Shown one piece after another: positions 51,579 through 60,106 of a DNA stretch of 64,000 bases. Numbering within the stretch: the first letter of the stretch is position 1; every line of letters begins with the position of its first letter. Source of the DNA: Novosphingobium chloroacetimidivorans. GTDB taxonomy: Bacteria > Pseudomonadota > Alphaproteobacteria > Sphingomonadales > Sphingomonadaceae. The stretch covers positions 292,907 to 356,906 of the forward strand of contig NZ_JACHLR010000002.1 of NCBI RefSeq assembly GCF_014204535.1. The letters run 5' to 3'. Made by a program: the position numbers and the translations under genes. Below the pieces are notes generated by a model. It was not told the origin of the DNA. It did no database searches and was given only the letters and a program-made list of their open reading frames with translations.

Positions 51579-52079
51579 ATGATCGAGTTCCTCGAAGCCG
51601 AAGCGGGCATCCGCCAGCTGCATGCGCATTACACCGATGCCGTCTGGCGTCGGGATCCGGTCGCGTTCGCCGAATGCTTCACCCGCGATGCCGAGTGGCG
51701 CATTTCCGGCATGGTCCTGCGCGGGCACGATGAGATCGCCGGCGGGTTCGGTACGATCCTGGCCAAGTGCAACCGCGTGCTGATCAGCTTCCGCAATCCG
51801 CAAGTGGACCTGACCGGCCGGGGCAGGGCCAGCGCGCGGGTCTACGTGACCGAGCAGTGCAGCTGGACCGACAGGGCGCCCAACATGAATCTCGGCCGCT
51901 ACCATGACCGCGCGGTGCTGGATGGCGATCGCTGGCGGTTCGAATGGCGGCTGTTCCAGCTGCTTTATACCGGCCCAGCCGACCTCACCGGCGCGTTCCA
52001 GGACCAGCCCGACTATGGCGCATGGCCGGCGATGCCGCGCCGCGATGCGGTGCCGGCCCCAACACCGGGGCGCGACTAG
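51579..52079 (+). CDS. SnoaL-like nuclear transport factor 2-fold protein
   Basis: A 166-aa protein with an NTF2/SnoaL alpha+beta cone: EAGIRQLHAHYTDAVWRRDPVAFAECFTRDAEWRISG is the family N-terminus, and GRYHDRAVLDGDRWRFEWRLFQLLY the C-terminal strands. Such proteins isomerise, hydrolyse or bind small hydrophobic molecules. GGAGAGG lies four to ten bases before the ATG. It stands between hisZ and a dihydroorotase-like gene; no substrate can be named. Confidence 0.8.
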   Translation: MIEFLEAEAGIRQLHAHYTDAVWRRDPVAFAECFTRDAEWRISGMVLRGHDEIAGGFGTILAKCNRVLISFRNPQVDLTGRGRASARVYVTEQCSWTDRAPNMNLGRYHDRAVLDGDRWRFEWRLFQLLYTGPADLTGAFQDQPDYGAWPAMPRRDAVPAPTPGRD

Positions 52080-52223
52080 GGGCTGTCCTATGGGACCCCA
52101 TTCGGTGCATGAGGGCGGCATGATGATCCGCCTCGACTCGCCCCGCCGCCTCGCCTCCCGTGCGAAGGCTCCATTTTCCGTTGCTCTGGACACCGGCCAT
52201 TGCGGCAAGTGGGAGGCGGCACG

Positions 52224-53546
52224 ATGAGCGGCGCGCCTGAGCTGGTCCTCACCGGCGGCCTGGTCCACACGCCTTCCGGCCCGGTTCACGCCGACGTCGC
52301 CGTACGAGAGGGCAAGATCGTCGGCATCGGTAGCTATCCCGACGCCGCGCGCCGTGTCGACTGCACCGGGCTCGACGTGCTGCCCGGCGTGATCGACAGC
52401 CAGGTCCACTTCCGCGAGCCGGGACTGGAGCACAAGGAAGACCTGGAGAGCGGCAGCCGTGCGGCGGTGATGGGCGGGATCACCGCGGTGTTCGAGATGC
52501 CGAACACCAATCCCAACACCGACACGGCCGAGCGCGTGCTCGACAAGCTGGCGCGCGGGCATCACCGCATGCACTGCGACCATGCGTTCTACGTCGGCGC
52601 CACGGCCGAGAACGCCGAGACCCTGGCCGAGCTGGAGCGCATTCCCGGCACCGCGGGAGTGAAGATCTTCATGGGTGCTTCGACCGGCAGCCTGCTTGTG
52701 GCCGAGGACGAAGCGCTTAGCCGTGTGCTCGCCAGCGGCCGCCGCCGCGTCGCCATCCATGCCGAGGACGAGGCGCGGATGAACGAGCGCAAGGACCATC
52801 GCGTCGAAGGCGACCCCTCCAGCCACCCGGTCTGGCGCGACGACGAGAGCGCCATGCTCGCCACCCGGCGCATCGTGCGGCTGGCGCGCGAGGCGCGGCG
52901 GCCGATCCACGTGCTGCACATCACCACGCCGGCGGAACTGGAGTTCCTCTCGCAGCACCGCGACATCGCGACGTGCGAAGTCACGCCGCAGCACCTGACG
53001 CTGGCAGCGGAAGAGGCCTATCCGAAGCTGGGCACGTACGCGCAGATGAACCCGCCGATCCGCTCCTCGACCCACCGTGCGGGGCTGTGGCACTGGCTGC
53101 AGCAGGGCGTGCCCGACGTGCTCGGTTCCGACCATGCGCCGCACACGATCGACGAGAAGAGCAAGACCTATCCGGCCAGCCCCAGCGGCATGCCGGGCGT
53201 GCAGACGCTGCTGCCGCTGATGCTCGACCATGTGGCGAACGGCCGGATGACGCTGGAGCGGCTGATCGATATGACCAGCGCCGGCGTGCAGCGGGTGTTC
53301 GGCCTCGTCGGCAAGGGGCGGATCGCCGCGGGGTACGACGCCGACTTCACGGTGGTCGATCGCAAGGGCACCTTCACCGTCGCCGAAGACTGGCTTGAGA
53401 GCCGGTGCGGCTGGTCGCCGTTCACCGGGATGGAGCTGAAGGGGCGCGTGATCGGCACAGTCGTGCGCGGGCACTTCGCGATGTGGGAGGGGCAACTCGG
53501 CAGTGCCGCGCAGGGAGAGCCCTTGCGGTTTGCCGGAGCGCTGTGA
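52224..53546 (+). CDS. Dihydroorotase-like amidohydrolase with a Gln in the metal motif
   Basis: A 440-aa cyclic amidohydrolase of the PyrC/dihydroorotase class. The start ATG at 52224 has GGGAGG seven bases upstream. The metal motif reads VIDSQVHFREPGLEHKED, where Gln replaces the first His of the usual HxH. The carboxylated-lysine segment is GVKIFMGASTG, the His ligands are in AIHAEDE and VLHITTP, and the Asp is in GSDHAPHTIDEK. PNTNPNTDTAERV is the substrate loop. It could be a pyrimidine-synthesis enzyme or a divergent hydantoinase-like enzyme. No other pyr gene is adjacent. Confidence 0.82.
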   Translation: MSGAPELVLTGGLVHTPSGPVHADVAVREGKIVGIGSYPDAARRVDCTGLDVLPGVIDSQVHFREPGLEHKEDLESGSRAAVMGGITAVFEMPNTNPNTDTAERVLDKLARGHHRMHCDHAFYVGATAENAETLAELERIPGTAGVKIFMGASTGSLLVAEDEALSRVLASGRRRVAIHAEDEARMNERKDHRVEGDPSSHPVWRDDESAMLATRRIVRLAREARRPIHVLHITTPAELEFLSQHRDIATCEVTPQHLTLAAEEAYPKLGTYAQMNPPIRSSTHRAGLWHWLQQGVPDVLGSDHAPHTIDEKSKTYPASPSGMPGVQTLLPLMLDHVANGRMTLERLIDMTSAGVQRVFGLVGKGRIAAGYDADFTVVDRKGTFTVAEDWLESRCGWSPFTGMELKGRVIGTVVRGHFAMWEGQLGSAAQGEPLRFAGAL

Positions 53547-53549
53547 GCG

Positions 53550-53577
53550 GGCGCCGAGCCCTCAGGCGGGCTCGGTG
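53550..53577. terminator. Hairpin between convergent genes
   Basis: The stem ccgagccc / gggctcgg around a tcaggc loop covers the end of the rarD gene and the 15-base gap. It could serve as terminator in both directions. There is no T-run. Confidence 0.45.
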
Positions 53578-54461
53578 ACGACCCGCCGGGCGCTCAGCAA
53601 GTCCCAGCAGAACACGGCGATGGCTGCCCAGATCATCACGAAGCTGGCAAGCTGCACGGTGCGCAGCGGCTCATGGAAGACGAACAGGCCGAGCAGAAAG
53701 ACCAGGGTGGGCGCCAGAAACTGGACGAAGCCCAGCGTCGAATAGCTCATGCGCCGCGCGGCCGTGGCGAACATCAGCAGAGGTATGCCGGTGACGATCC
53801 CGGCCAGTGCCAGCGTCGTGTCCTGCATGGCGTCGTCGCCCAGCGAGATCCCCCCAGGCTGCGCGCTCTGCCAGCCGATCATCGCCAGGGCCGGCACCAT
53901 CAGCACCATCGTCTCGACGGTCAGGCCGGGCAGCGACTCGACCGGCGCGAGCTTGCGCACGAGGCCATAGCCGCAGAAGCTGAACGCCAGGCCCATGCTG
54001 ATCCACAGGGTACTCAAGGCACCCCAGGCGAGGATGGCGACCCCGACCGCCGCGAGCGCCACGGCGAGCCATTGCCGGCGCGACAGCCGCTCATGAAGGA
54101 AGAGCGTGCCGGCGAGAACGTTCATCAAGGGGTTGATGTAGTACCCCAGGCTGGCGGCAAGGACATGATCGGTTGCGATCGCGACGACGTAGATCAGCCA
54201 GTTGACGCCGATCAGGAGGGCGCTGCCCGTCAGCAGCGCCAGCGTGCGTGGCGCCGTCAGCGCGCGGCGCACCTCGCCGAACTGGCGCAGAACCGCGACC
54301 AGCACGAAGCAGACCGGCAGCGTGAAGACGACTCGCCAGCCCACCAGCTCGCCCGGCGGGACGGCGTGCAGCAGCCGGAAGTAGAGCGGGATCATGCCCC
54401 AGATCAGGTACGCTCCGAGAGCATAGGGCAGCCCGCTCGACCGTTTCGCACCTGTGTTCAT
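53562..54461 (-). CDS. rarD: RarD/EamA-family membrane transporter
   Basis: Ten-helix drug/metabolite superfamily transporter of the RarD group (299 aa). The start ATG at 54461 (MNTGAKRSSGLPYALGAY) is the family start; 25 residues further upstream are open but unlike relatives. Typical features are the GLPYALGAYLIWGMIPLYFR opening, GELVGWRVVFTLP, ASLGYYINPLMNVLAGTLFLHERL and the second EamA repeat with FLAPTLVFLLGLFVFHEPL. The substrate is unknown. It is convergent with the dihydroorotase-like gene. Confidence 0.9.
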   Translation of the reverse strand: MNTGAKRSSGLPYALGAYLIWGMIPLYFRLLHAVPPGELVGWRVVFTLPVCFVLVAVLRQFGEVRRALTAPRTLALLTGSALLIGVNWLIYVVAIATDHVLAASLGYYINPLMNVLAGTLFLHERLSRRQWLAVALAAVGVAILAWGALSTLWISMGLAFSFCGYGLVRKLAPVESLPGLTVETMVLMVPALAMIGWQSAQPGGISLGDDAMQDTTLALAGIVTGIPLLMFATAARRMSYSTLGFVQFLAPTLVFLLGLFVFHEPLRTVQLASFVMIWAAIAVFCWDLLSARRVVTEPA

Positions 54462-54636
54462 CCGACCGCGCTTAGGGATCGAGGGCCCCTGAGGCAACTT
54501 GTCGCCGGCGGAAACTCGGTTCGTCGCTTTCTTCAATCCTGACGGCCGCGTTGCGGTCTGTTCAGAATAACTGCGCTAAAGATGAATGCGTAAGGCGGAT
54601 TTGATCTCCCCGGTGCCGCCGACAAGGAGAAGACTT

Positions 54637-55059
54637 ATGAACACTCTGCTGAAGATTTCCGCACTCGCTGCCGCCAGCGCGACGCTCGCCACCGCCGTCC
54701 CGGCAACCGCTGCCGTCGCCTACAGCACGAACGAGGCCGGGTTCACCGCGCCCGGGCAGGAAACCTACAACGATCGCCGCGACTGGCGTGGCGACCGCCG
54801 CTGGGGCCGCGATGACTATCGCCGCGGTTACGGCAACAGCTACCGCAACCAGGGCCGCACCTGGCGGGGCAACGATGGCCGCTACTACTGCCGTCGCGAG
54901 AACGGCACCACCGGCCTGCTGATCGGTGGCGTGGGTGGCGCGCTGCTCGGCCGGACGATCGACAGCGGTCGCGACAAGACCCTCGGCACCGTGCTCGGCG
55001 CTGCTGCCGGCGCGCTAGCCGGCCGCGCAATCGACCGCAGCGACTCGCGTTGCCGCTAA
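54637..55059 (+). CDS. Glycine-zipper 2TM domain protein
   Basis: A 140-aa exported protein: signal peptide with LKISALAAASATLATAVPAT, an Arg/Tyr/Asp/Gly-rich central part (RRDWRGDRRWGRDDYRRGYG), and a C-terminal glycine-zipper pair GLLIGGVGGALLGRTID and LGTVLGAAAGALAGRAID. This is the Rick_17kDa/2TM type often found in outer-membrane or periplasmic small proteins. AAGGAG lies eight bases before the ATG at 54637; the frame upstream to 54586 is not used. A rho-independent terminator follows. Confidence 0.86.
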   Translation: MNTLLKISALAAASATLATAVPATAAVAYSTNEAGFTAPGQETYNDRRDWRGDRRWGRDDYRRGYGNSYRNQGRTWRGNDGRYYCRRENGTTGLLIGGVGGALLGRTIDSGRDKTLGTVLGAAAGALAGRAIDRSDSRCR

Positions 55060-55146
55060 TCCTCTGACCGGTTTCCTCGTGCGGACGGCGACGCGCGAGG
55101 GGACGGCCTGGTAACCGTAGCCTCACATCCGCTGCGGACCGGGCCG

Positions 55147-55185
55147 GGAGGGCGCTTCCCATCCTGCGGGAGCGCCCTCCTTTTT
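55147..55185 (+). terminator. Rho-independent terminator after the glycine-zipper gene
   Basis: The stem GGAGGGCGCTTCCC / GGGAGCGCCCTCC with an ATCCTGC loop is followed directly by TTTTT at 55181-55185. Confidence 0.9.
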
Positions 55186-55249
55186 GGCGTTTACGACTGG
55201 TTTGCCGATGATCCCGGATCGGCACAGCCCCTTCAATTAACCATGCTCC

Positions 55250-55295
55250 TCAACCCATCGTTAAGGATTGCGTCACAAGGCTAACGGCTCGTTAA
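55250..55295 (+). promoter_or_regulatory. Two candidate CtrA boxes upstream of a lipoprotein gene
   Basis: TCAA-N7-TTAA at 55250-55264 and CTAA-N7-TTAA at 55281-55295 each match the CtrA consensus TTAA-N7-TTAA in seven of eight half-site bases. They lie 24-69 bases before the lipoprotein ATG. Confidence 0.4.
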
Positions 55296-55318
55296 GCACA
55301 GCGGGGAAGGACCCTACG

Positions 55319-56056
55319 ATGTCGAGCCGCGCCCGATTTCTCACGAACACCCGTCTGCTCCTGAACGGGAGCCCTGCCATCATGCTCGTCCTGCTCGCCG
55401 CCTGTGGCTCGAAGCAGGACGCGCCCGTGCCGGCCGAGAGCGACCCGGCGGTGACCGGCGCGCTGGGCGACCAGATCATGGTGGACCCCAACATGTCCGG
55501 CGACAACGGCGCTGCTGTCGCGGCGAACGGCGGCGCGATCGAGCTGCCGGCGCAGCAGCGCTCGCCCCAGGCGGCTGCCGCGGCGCGGGAGGAGGCGATG
55601 CTGCAGGCCGGCGGCACGCTGAAATCCGCGCCCAAGCCCAAGACCGGCGCCGCATCCTCGCTGGTGGAGAGCGCCGCCACCGCCGCGCAAGTCGCGCAGG
55701 ATGCCAAGGCGGCCAGCACCGATTGCACGCAGAAGGCGCAGTATTCCGCGACCTGGGCGGCCAAGCTGCCCAAGGACCTGCCGGTCTACCCGCGCGGCGC
55801 CGTGCAGGAAGCGGCCGGCACCGATGCGGACGGCTGCCACTTGCGCGTCGTCAACTTCGTCAGCCCGGTCACGCCCAAGGACGTGGTGGACTTCTACTAC
55901 ACCAAGGCGAGCGCGGCGGGATACGGCGTCGATTACCGCATGGACGGCACGGATCATGTGCTCGGCGGGCGCAAGGGCGCGCAATCGTACCTGATCTACG
56001 CGCGCAAGCAGGCGAACGGCCTGACGGAGGTAGACCTGATCGCCAGCGGCGGGTGA
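55319..56056 (+). CDS. Lipoprotein, function unknown
   Basis: A 245-aa lipoprotein: the basic N-terminus MSSRARFLTNTR is followed by a hydrophobic stretch and LVLLAACGSKQ lipobox. An Ala/Gln-rich region follows (QQRSPQAAAAAREEAMLQAGG). A folded C-terminal part starts near residue 135 with YSATWAAKLPKDLPVYPRGA and ends GLTEVDLIASGG. It resembles sphingomonad lipoproteins of unknown role. The ATG at 55319 has GGGGAAGGA upstream. Two candidate CtrA boxes precede it. Confidence 0.72.
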   Translation: MSSRARFLTNTRLLLNGSPAIMLVLLAACGSKQDAPVPAESDPAVTGALGDQIMVDPNMSGDNGAAVAANGGAIELPAQQRSPQAAAAAREEAMLQAGGTLKSAPKPKTGAASSLVESAATAAQVAQDAKAASTDCTQKAQYSATWAAKLPKDLPVYPRGAVQEAAGTDADGCHLRVVNFVSPVTPKDVVDFYYTKASAAGYGVDYRMDGTDHVLGGRKGAQSYLIYARKQANGLTEVDLIASGG

Positions 56057-56066
56057 GGCTGACCCA

Positions 56067-56221
56067 GATCCTCCCCTGTAAGGGGAGGTGGCAGACGCGA
56101 AGCGGCTGACGGAGGGGTGTCACCGCTGGCGGAACCGCTGGCGGAGTGCTCGATCGAGAGGGTTACACCCCTCCACCACCAGCTGCGCTGGCGGTCCCCC
56201 TCCCCTTGCAGGGGAGGATCT
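56067..56221. repeat. Family A repeat, copy 9
   Basis: Full element: gatcctcccctgtaagggga, gctgacggaggggtgtcacc, gggttacacccctccaccac and cctccccttgcaggggaggatc. The inner segment is about 12 bases longer (gctggcggaaccgctggcgg). The right end runs into the astD stop codon. Confidence 0.88.
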
Positions 56222-57689
56222 ATCTGAGCCCCACGCCGATCGCCGCCCGGGGCTGCTCCATTTCGCCCGAGGCGACCGGATAGGCGCAGTAATCCGCCGC
56301 GTAGTACCCGGTCGGCCGATGATTGCCCGACAGCCCGGTGCCACCCACCGGCCCGGCGTGCGAGGGCGAGATCGTCGGGCGGTTCCAGTTGACGATCCCG
56401 GCGCGCACGCCTCCCCAGAAGCGATTGTACTCCTGTGGGGTGCCGCCGATCAGCGCCGCGACCAGGCCGAAGCGTGTCGCGTTGGCTTCGGCGATCGCCT
56501 CGTCGAAGTCGCCGACGCGCACCACCTGCAGGATCGGGCCGAACAGCTCGACGTCCGGCCGATCCGCCATCGCGGTCACGTCGATGATCGCGGGCGAGAG
56601 GAACGGCAGCGACTCGTCCGGCCGCACCAGGTGCTTGATCGCGCGGCCGCCGTGGCCGAGCAGGTAGAGGAAGCTTTCGGTCAGCCCGTCGGCGGCCATG
56701 GTGTCGATCACCGGGCCCATGAACGGGGTCGGGCTGTCGAACGGCGCGCCGAAGATCACGCGGTCGGCCAGCGCCTTCACTTCGGCGAGCAGCGGCTCGT
56801 ACATCGAATCCTTGACGATCAGCCGCCGCGCCGCGGTGCAGCGCTGCCCAGCCGAGGCGAAGGCGGATTGCACGACGATCGCCGCCGCGTCGGTCAGCTT
56901 GGGGGTGTCCCACACCACCAGCGGGTTGTTGCCGCCCATCTCCAGCGCGACCAGCTTGTCGGGCCGCGCCGCCAGCTTGCGGTTGATCGAGATACCGGTG
57001 TTGGCCGAGCCGGTGAACAGCACGCCGTCGATGCCGTCATGCGCGACCAGCATCTGGCCTTCGGCCGGACCGCCGGGGCACACCTGCATGACGGCGGCGG
57101 GAACGCCCGCGCGGTGGAGCAGCCGTGCCAGCAGTTCGCCGGTCGCGGGCGCCTTTTCGCTCGGCTTGAAGATCACCGTGTTGCCCGCGATCAGCGCGGG
57201 GACGATATGCGCGCCCGGCAGATGAGCGGGCATGTTGAAGGGCCCGAGCACCACCAGCACGCCATGCGGCTTGTGGCGCACCGCCATCGTGCCCTGCAGC
57301 GCGCTGTCCAGCTTTCGCTGCGAGGTACGGTCGGCATAGGCGCGGATCGAGATCTCGACCTTGGCGAGGACGCTTTCGACCTCGGCATGGGCTTCCCACA
57401 TCGGCTTGCCGGTTTCGCGCGCGATGGTGGCCGCCAGCGCCTCGGCATCCTTGCGCACTTCGTTGGCGAAGCGGCGGACCAGTTCCATCCGGGTGGACAG
57501 CGGCTGCGCGGCCCATGTGGGGAAGGCGCGGCGGGCTCGTTCGACCAGGTCGTCGACATCGCCGACGCGTCCGCGCCACATTTCCACCCCGGTCGCCGGC
57601 TCGTACGACGCGAGTTCGCGCACCGCGGCGGCGCGGGGCAGGGCGCCCGGGCTCGCTACGGCCTCGTCTCGTGTCGAAAGGCGTTCCAT
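56220..57689 (-). CDS. astD: Succinylglutamate-semialdehyde dehydrogenase
   Basis: NAD-dependent aldehyde dehydrogenase (489 aa) of the AstD type, fourth enzyme of arginine succinyltransferase catabolism. The N-terminal SYEPATGVEMWRG is typical. The cofactor site is GPFNMPAHLPGAHIVPALIAGN, the general base Glu is in LVALEMGGNNPLVVWD, and the catalytic Cys is in ASAGQRCTAARRL. No astA, astB, astC or astE lies nearby, so the gene is isolated here. Its substrate could be a related semialdehyde. Confidence 0.88.
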   Translation of the reverse strand: MERLSTRDEAVASPGALPRAAAVRELASYEPATGVEMWRGRVGDVDDLVERARRAFPTWAAQPLSTRMELVRRFANEVRKDAEALAATIARETGKPMWEAHAEVESVLAKVEISIRAYADRTSQRKLDSALQGTMAVRHKPHGVLVVLGPFNMPAHLPGAHIVPALIAGNTVIFKPSEKAPATGELLARLLHRAGVPAAVMQVCPGGPAEGQMLVAHDGIDGVLFTGSANTGISINRKLAARPDKLVALEMGGNNPLVVWDTPKLTDAAAIVVQSAFASAGQRCTAARRLIVKDSMYEPLLAEVKALADRVIFGAPFDSPTPFMGPVIDTMAADGLTESFLYLLGHGGRAIKHLVRPDESLPFLSPAIIDVTAMADRPDVELFGPILQVVRVGDFDEAIAEANATRFGLVAALIGGTPQEYNRFWGGVRAGIVNWNRPTISPSHAGPVGGTGLSGNHRPTGYYAADYCAYPVASGEMEQPRAAIGVGLR

Positions 57690-57897
57690 TAGGGTTGATG
57701 TTCCGTTTCGTGGCGCCGGTTTGCGAGCGCAGCGCTATGCCACGAGGAGTCCTACCGGGTTATGAACGGACCCCTCGTTAACCCTGCACGTGCCGGCCGA
57801 GGCGTGGCACTCGCTTGCGGATCGCGCGCTCTCGGGCGATAGTGGTGGCAGGCGCCCGCCGATCAAGCCGGGCGACGGATCGAAGGCGCCGCAGGCC

Positions 57898-58773
57898 ATG
57901 ACGCGTTACCAGAGTCGGTTCTGGTCCAGCCGGGACGGATTGAAGCTGCATTACCGGGATTACGCCGGTGGCGATGCCGTGCCGATCGATGGCCGTCCGC
58001 CGATCCTGTGCTTTCACGGCCTGACCCGCAACGCGCGAGACTTCGAAGCCCTGGCTGAACGGCTGTCGCCGCAGTGGCGTGTCATCTGCCCCGAACTGCG
58101 CGGCCGCGGCGAGAGCGAGTACGCGCGTGACAGCACCAGCTACAAGCCGCAGCAATACGTCGAGGACGTCTCGCTGCTGCTGGACGAGCTTGGGATCGAT
58201 CGCTTCGTGGCGGTCGGCACCTCGCTGGGCGGGCTGATGACGATGCTGTTCGCCGCGACGGCTCCGGAGCGGGTCGCCGGCGCGGTGCTCAACGATGTCG
58301 GTCCCTACCTGGAGCCCGAGGGCCTGGAATTCATCAAGAGCTATGTCGGGCAGGGCCGCAGCTTTCCCACCTGGGTCCACGCCGCGCGCGGGCTGGAGGA
58401 GATGCATGGGCGGGCGAACCCCGGCAAGGACCTGCCGTTCTGGATCGCCGCGGCCAAGCGGGTGATGACGCTGGGCAGCAACGCGCGCATCGTGTTCGAC
58501 TACGACATGAAGATCGCCGAGCCCTTCGCGCAGCTCGACCCCGCGGCCGAGCAGTACGACATGTGGCCGGCGCTCGACGCGCTGCGCGGGCGTCCGGTGC
58601 TGATCCTGCGGGGCGCCCTGTCCGACCTGCTGAGCACCGCGACGCTGGACCGCATGCTCGCGCGCCTGCCTGATGCCGAGGCGGTGACGGTTCCCGATGT
58701 CGGCCACCCGCCGACGCTCAGCGAGCCCGAGGCACAGGCCGCGATCGATCGCTTGCTGGCGCGCGTCGCCTGA
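57898..58773 (+). CDS. Alpha/beta fold hydrolase
   Basis: A 291-aa serine hydrolase. The oxyanion motif is ILCFHGLTRNARDFE, the nucleophile Ser lies in VGTSLGGLMTM, the acid is in LRGALSDLLS and the His in PDVGHPPTLSE. An RGRGESEY segment is typical of epoxide-hydrolase-like or esterase members. The ATG at 57898 is the first with family sequence; the frame is open to 57790. A glycosyltransferase gene begins 8 bases after its stop, so the two are likely co-transcribed. Substrate unknown. Confidence 0.85.
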   Translation: MTRYQSRFWSSRDGLKLHYRDYAGGDAVPIDGRPPILCFHGLTRNARDFEALAERLSPQWRVICPELRGRGESEYARDSTSYKPQQYVEDVSLLLDELGIDRFVAVGTSLGGLMTMLFAATAPERVAGAVLNDVGPYLEPEGLEFIKSYVGQGRSFPTWVHAARGLEEMHGRANPGKDLPFWIAAAKRVMTLGSNARIVFDYDMKIAEPFAQLDPAAEQYDMWPALDALRGRPVLILRGALSDLLSTATLDRMLARLPDAEAVTVPDVGHPPTLSEPEAQAAIDRLLARVA

Positions 58774-58781
58774 GCCAGCCG

Positions 58782-59924
58782 TTGCGCATCCTCCATCTCC
58801 ATTCCAGCTTCGATCGCGGGGGCAAGGAGCTGCGCGCGGCGCGGCTGATGAATGCCTTCGGGCGCGGGATCGCGCACCATGTCGTCTCGGCGGTGCCCGG
58901 CGCCCTGGCGGCCGCTTCCGCGATCGAGTGGGGGATCGACGTCGCGTATCCCGACGACTTCCCCAGCCTCTCGGGCCGACCCACGCCGGCGCGTTTGCAG
59001 CGCCTGGCCACGGCGATGCGGGGATACGACCTCGTCCTCACCTACAATTGGGGCGCGATGGACGCGGTGATGGCGCAGACCGTGTTTCGCGATTTCCTGA
59101 AGCTGCCGCCGCTGGTGCACCACGAGGACGGCTTCAACGAGGACGAGGCCGCCGGGCTCAAGACCTCGCGCAACTGGTACCGCCGCCTGGCGCTCGGCCG
59201 CGCCTCGGCGCTGGTGGTGCCTTCGAGGCTGCTGGAGACGGTGGCGCTCGGCGCCTGGCAGCAGCCGCGCGGCCGGGTCCACCTGATCCCGAACGGCATC
59301 GCGCTCGGCGCCTATGCCAGGAAGCCCAAGGCGGACGCGCTGCCCCGCATCGTCAAGCGGCCGGGCGAACTGTGGGTCGGAACGCTGGCGGGCCTGCGCA
59401 CGGTCAAGAACCTGCCACGCCTCGTCCGCGCCTTTGCCGGGCTGCCGCCTGCGTGGCAGCTGGTCATCCTGGGCGACGGGCCCGAGCGGGACGCGATCAA
59501 GGCGCAGGCGCTTGCCAGCGGCGTGGCCGACCGCGTCCATCTGCCCGGCTTCGCGCCCGATCCTGGCAAGGCGGTAGGCCTGTTCGATGTCTTCGCGCTA
59601 TCTTCGGATTCGGAGCAGTTCCCGATCTCGGTCGTGGAGGCGATGGCGGTGGGACTGCCGGTCGCCTCGCCTGCCGTGGGCGACGTGGCGCAGATGGTTT
59701 CGCCCGAGAACCGGCCGCTCATCTGTGCACCCGGCAGCGATGGCGCGCTGGCGGAGGTGCTGGCGCGCCTGGCCGGCGACGCCGCCTTGCGGGCGAGTGT
59801 CGGCACGGCCAACCGCGCGCATGCCCTGGCGCATTACGACGAGGCGGCGATGATCGCGTCCTACCGCTCGGTCTATGCGCGGGCGATGGGGCTGGCGCAG
59901 TTTCCCCCGTCGTCCCGGTCCTGA
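58782..59924 (+). CDS. Glycosyltransferase family 4 protein
   Basis: A 380-aa GT-B enzyme. It begins (TTG at 58782) with LRILHLHSSFDRGGKELRAARL, the donor-side opening of GT4 proteins. The linker IPNGIALGAY and WVGTLAGLRTVKNLPRLVRAF follow, and the C-terminal EX7E-like motif is in SDSEQFPISVVEAMAVGLPV. It probably adds a sugar to a lipid-linked or surface glycan. No other glycan genes adjoin it. The TTG start is the only candidate near the N-terminus in this frame. Confidence 0.85.
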   Translation: MRILHLHSSFDRGGKELRAARLMNAFGRGIAHHVVSAVPGALAAASAIEWGIDVAYPDDFPSLSGRPTPARLQRLATAMRGYDLVLTYNWGAMDAVMAQTVFRDFLKLPPLVHHEDGFNEDEAAGLKTSRNWYRRLALGRASALVVPSRLLETVALGAWQQPRGRVHLIPNGIALGAYARKPKADALPRIVKRPGELWVGTLAGLRTVKNLPRLVRAFAGLPPAWQLVILGDGPERDAIKAQALASGVADRVHLPGFAPDPGKAVGLFDVFALSSDSEQFPISVVEAMAVGLPVASPAVGDVAQMVSPENRPLICAPGSDGALAEVLARLAGDAALRASVGTANRAHALAHYDEAAMIASYRSVYARAMGLAQFPPSSRS

Positions 59925-60106
59925 TCCTGGGCCGGTTCCGGCATGTCCCGAGAGCTTGCGCACGGGCGAAACCGAGACCGCGTCGACGCTGCTCATTCAC
60001 TCCCGCTTCACCCGGCAAGCGCCAACGCTCATGACCGTTGAATTGCGCCGCTCTTCCGCTAAACAGCGCGGCTGACCTAACCCGTATCCCAGAAAGCGCT
60101 TAGCTC

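Noticed and set aside
50307..53495. Open minus-strand frame of about 1060 codons
   Set aside because: It lies opposite hisZ, SnoaL-like and dihydroorotase-like genes and has no recognisable protein signature.
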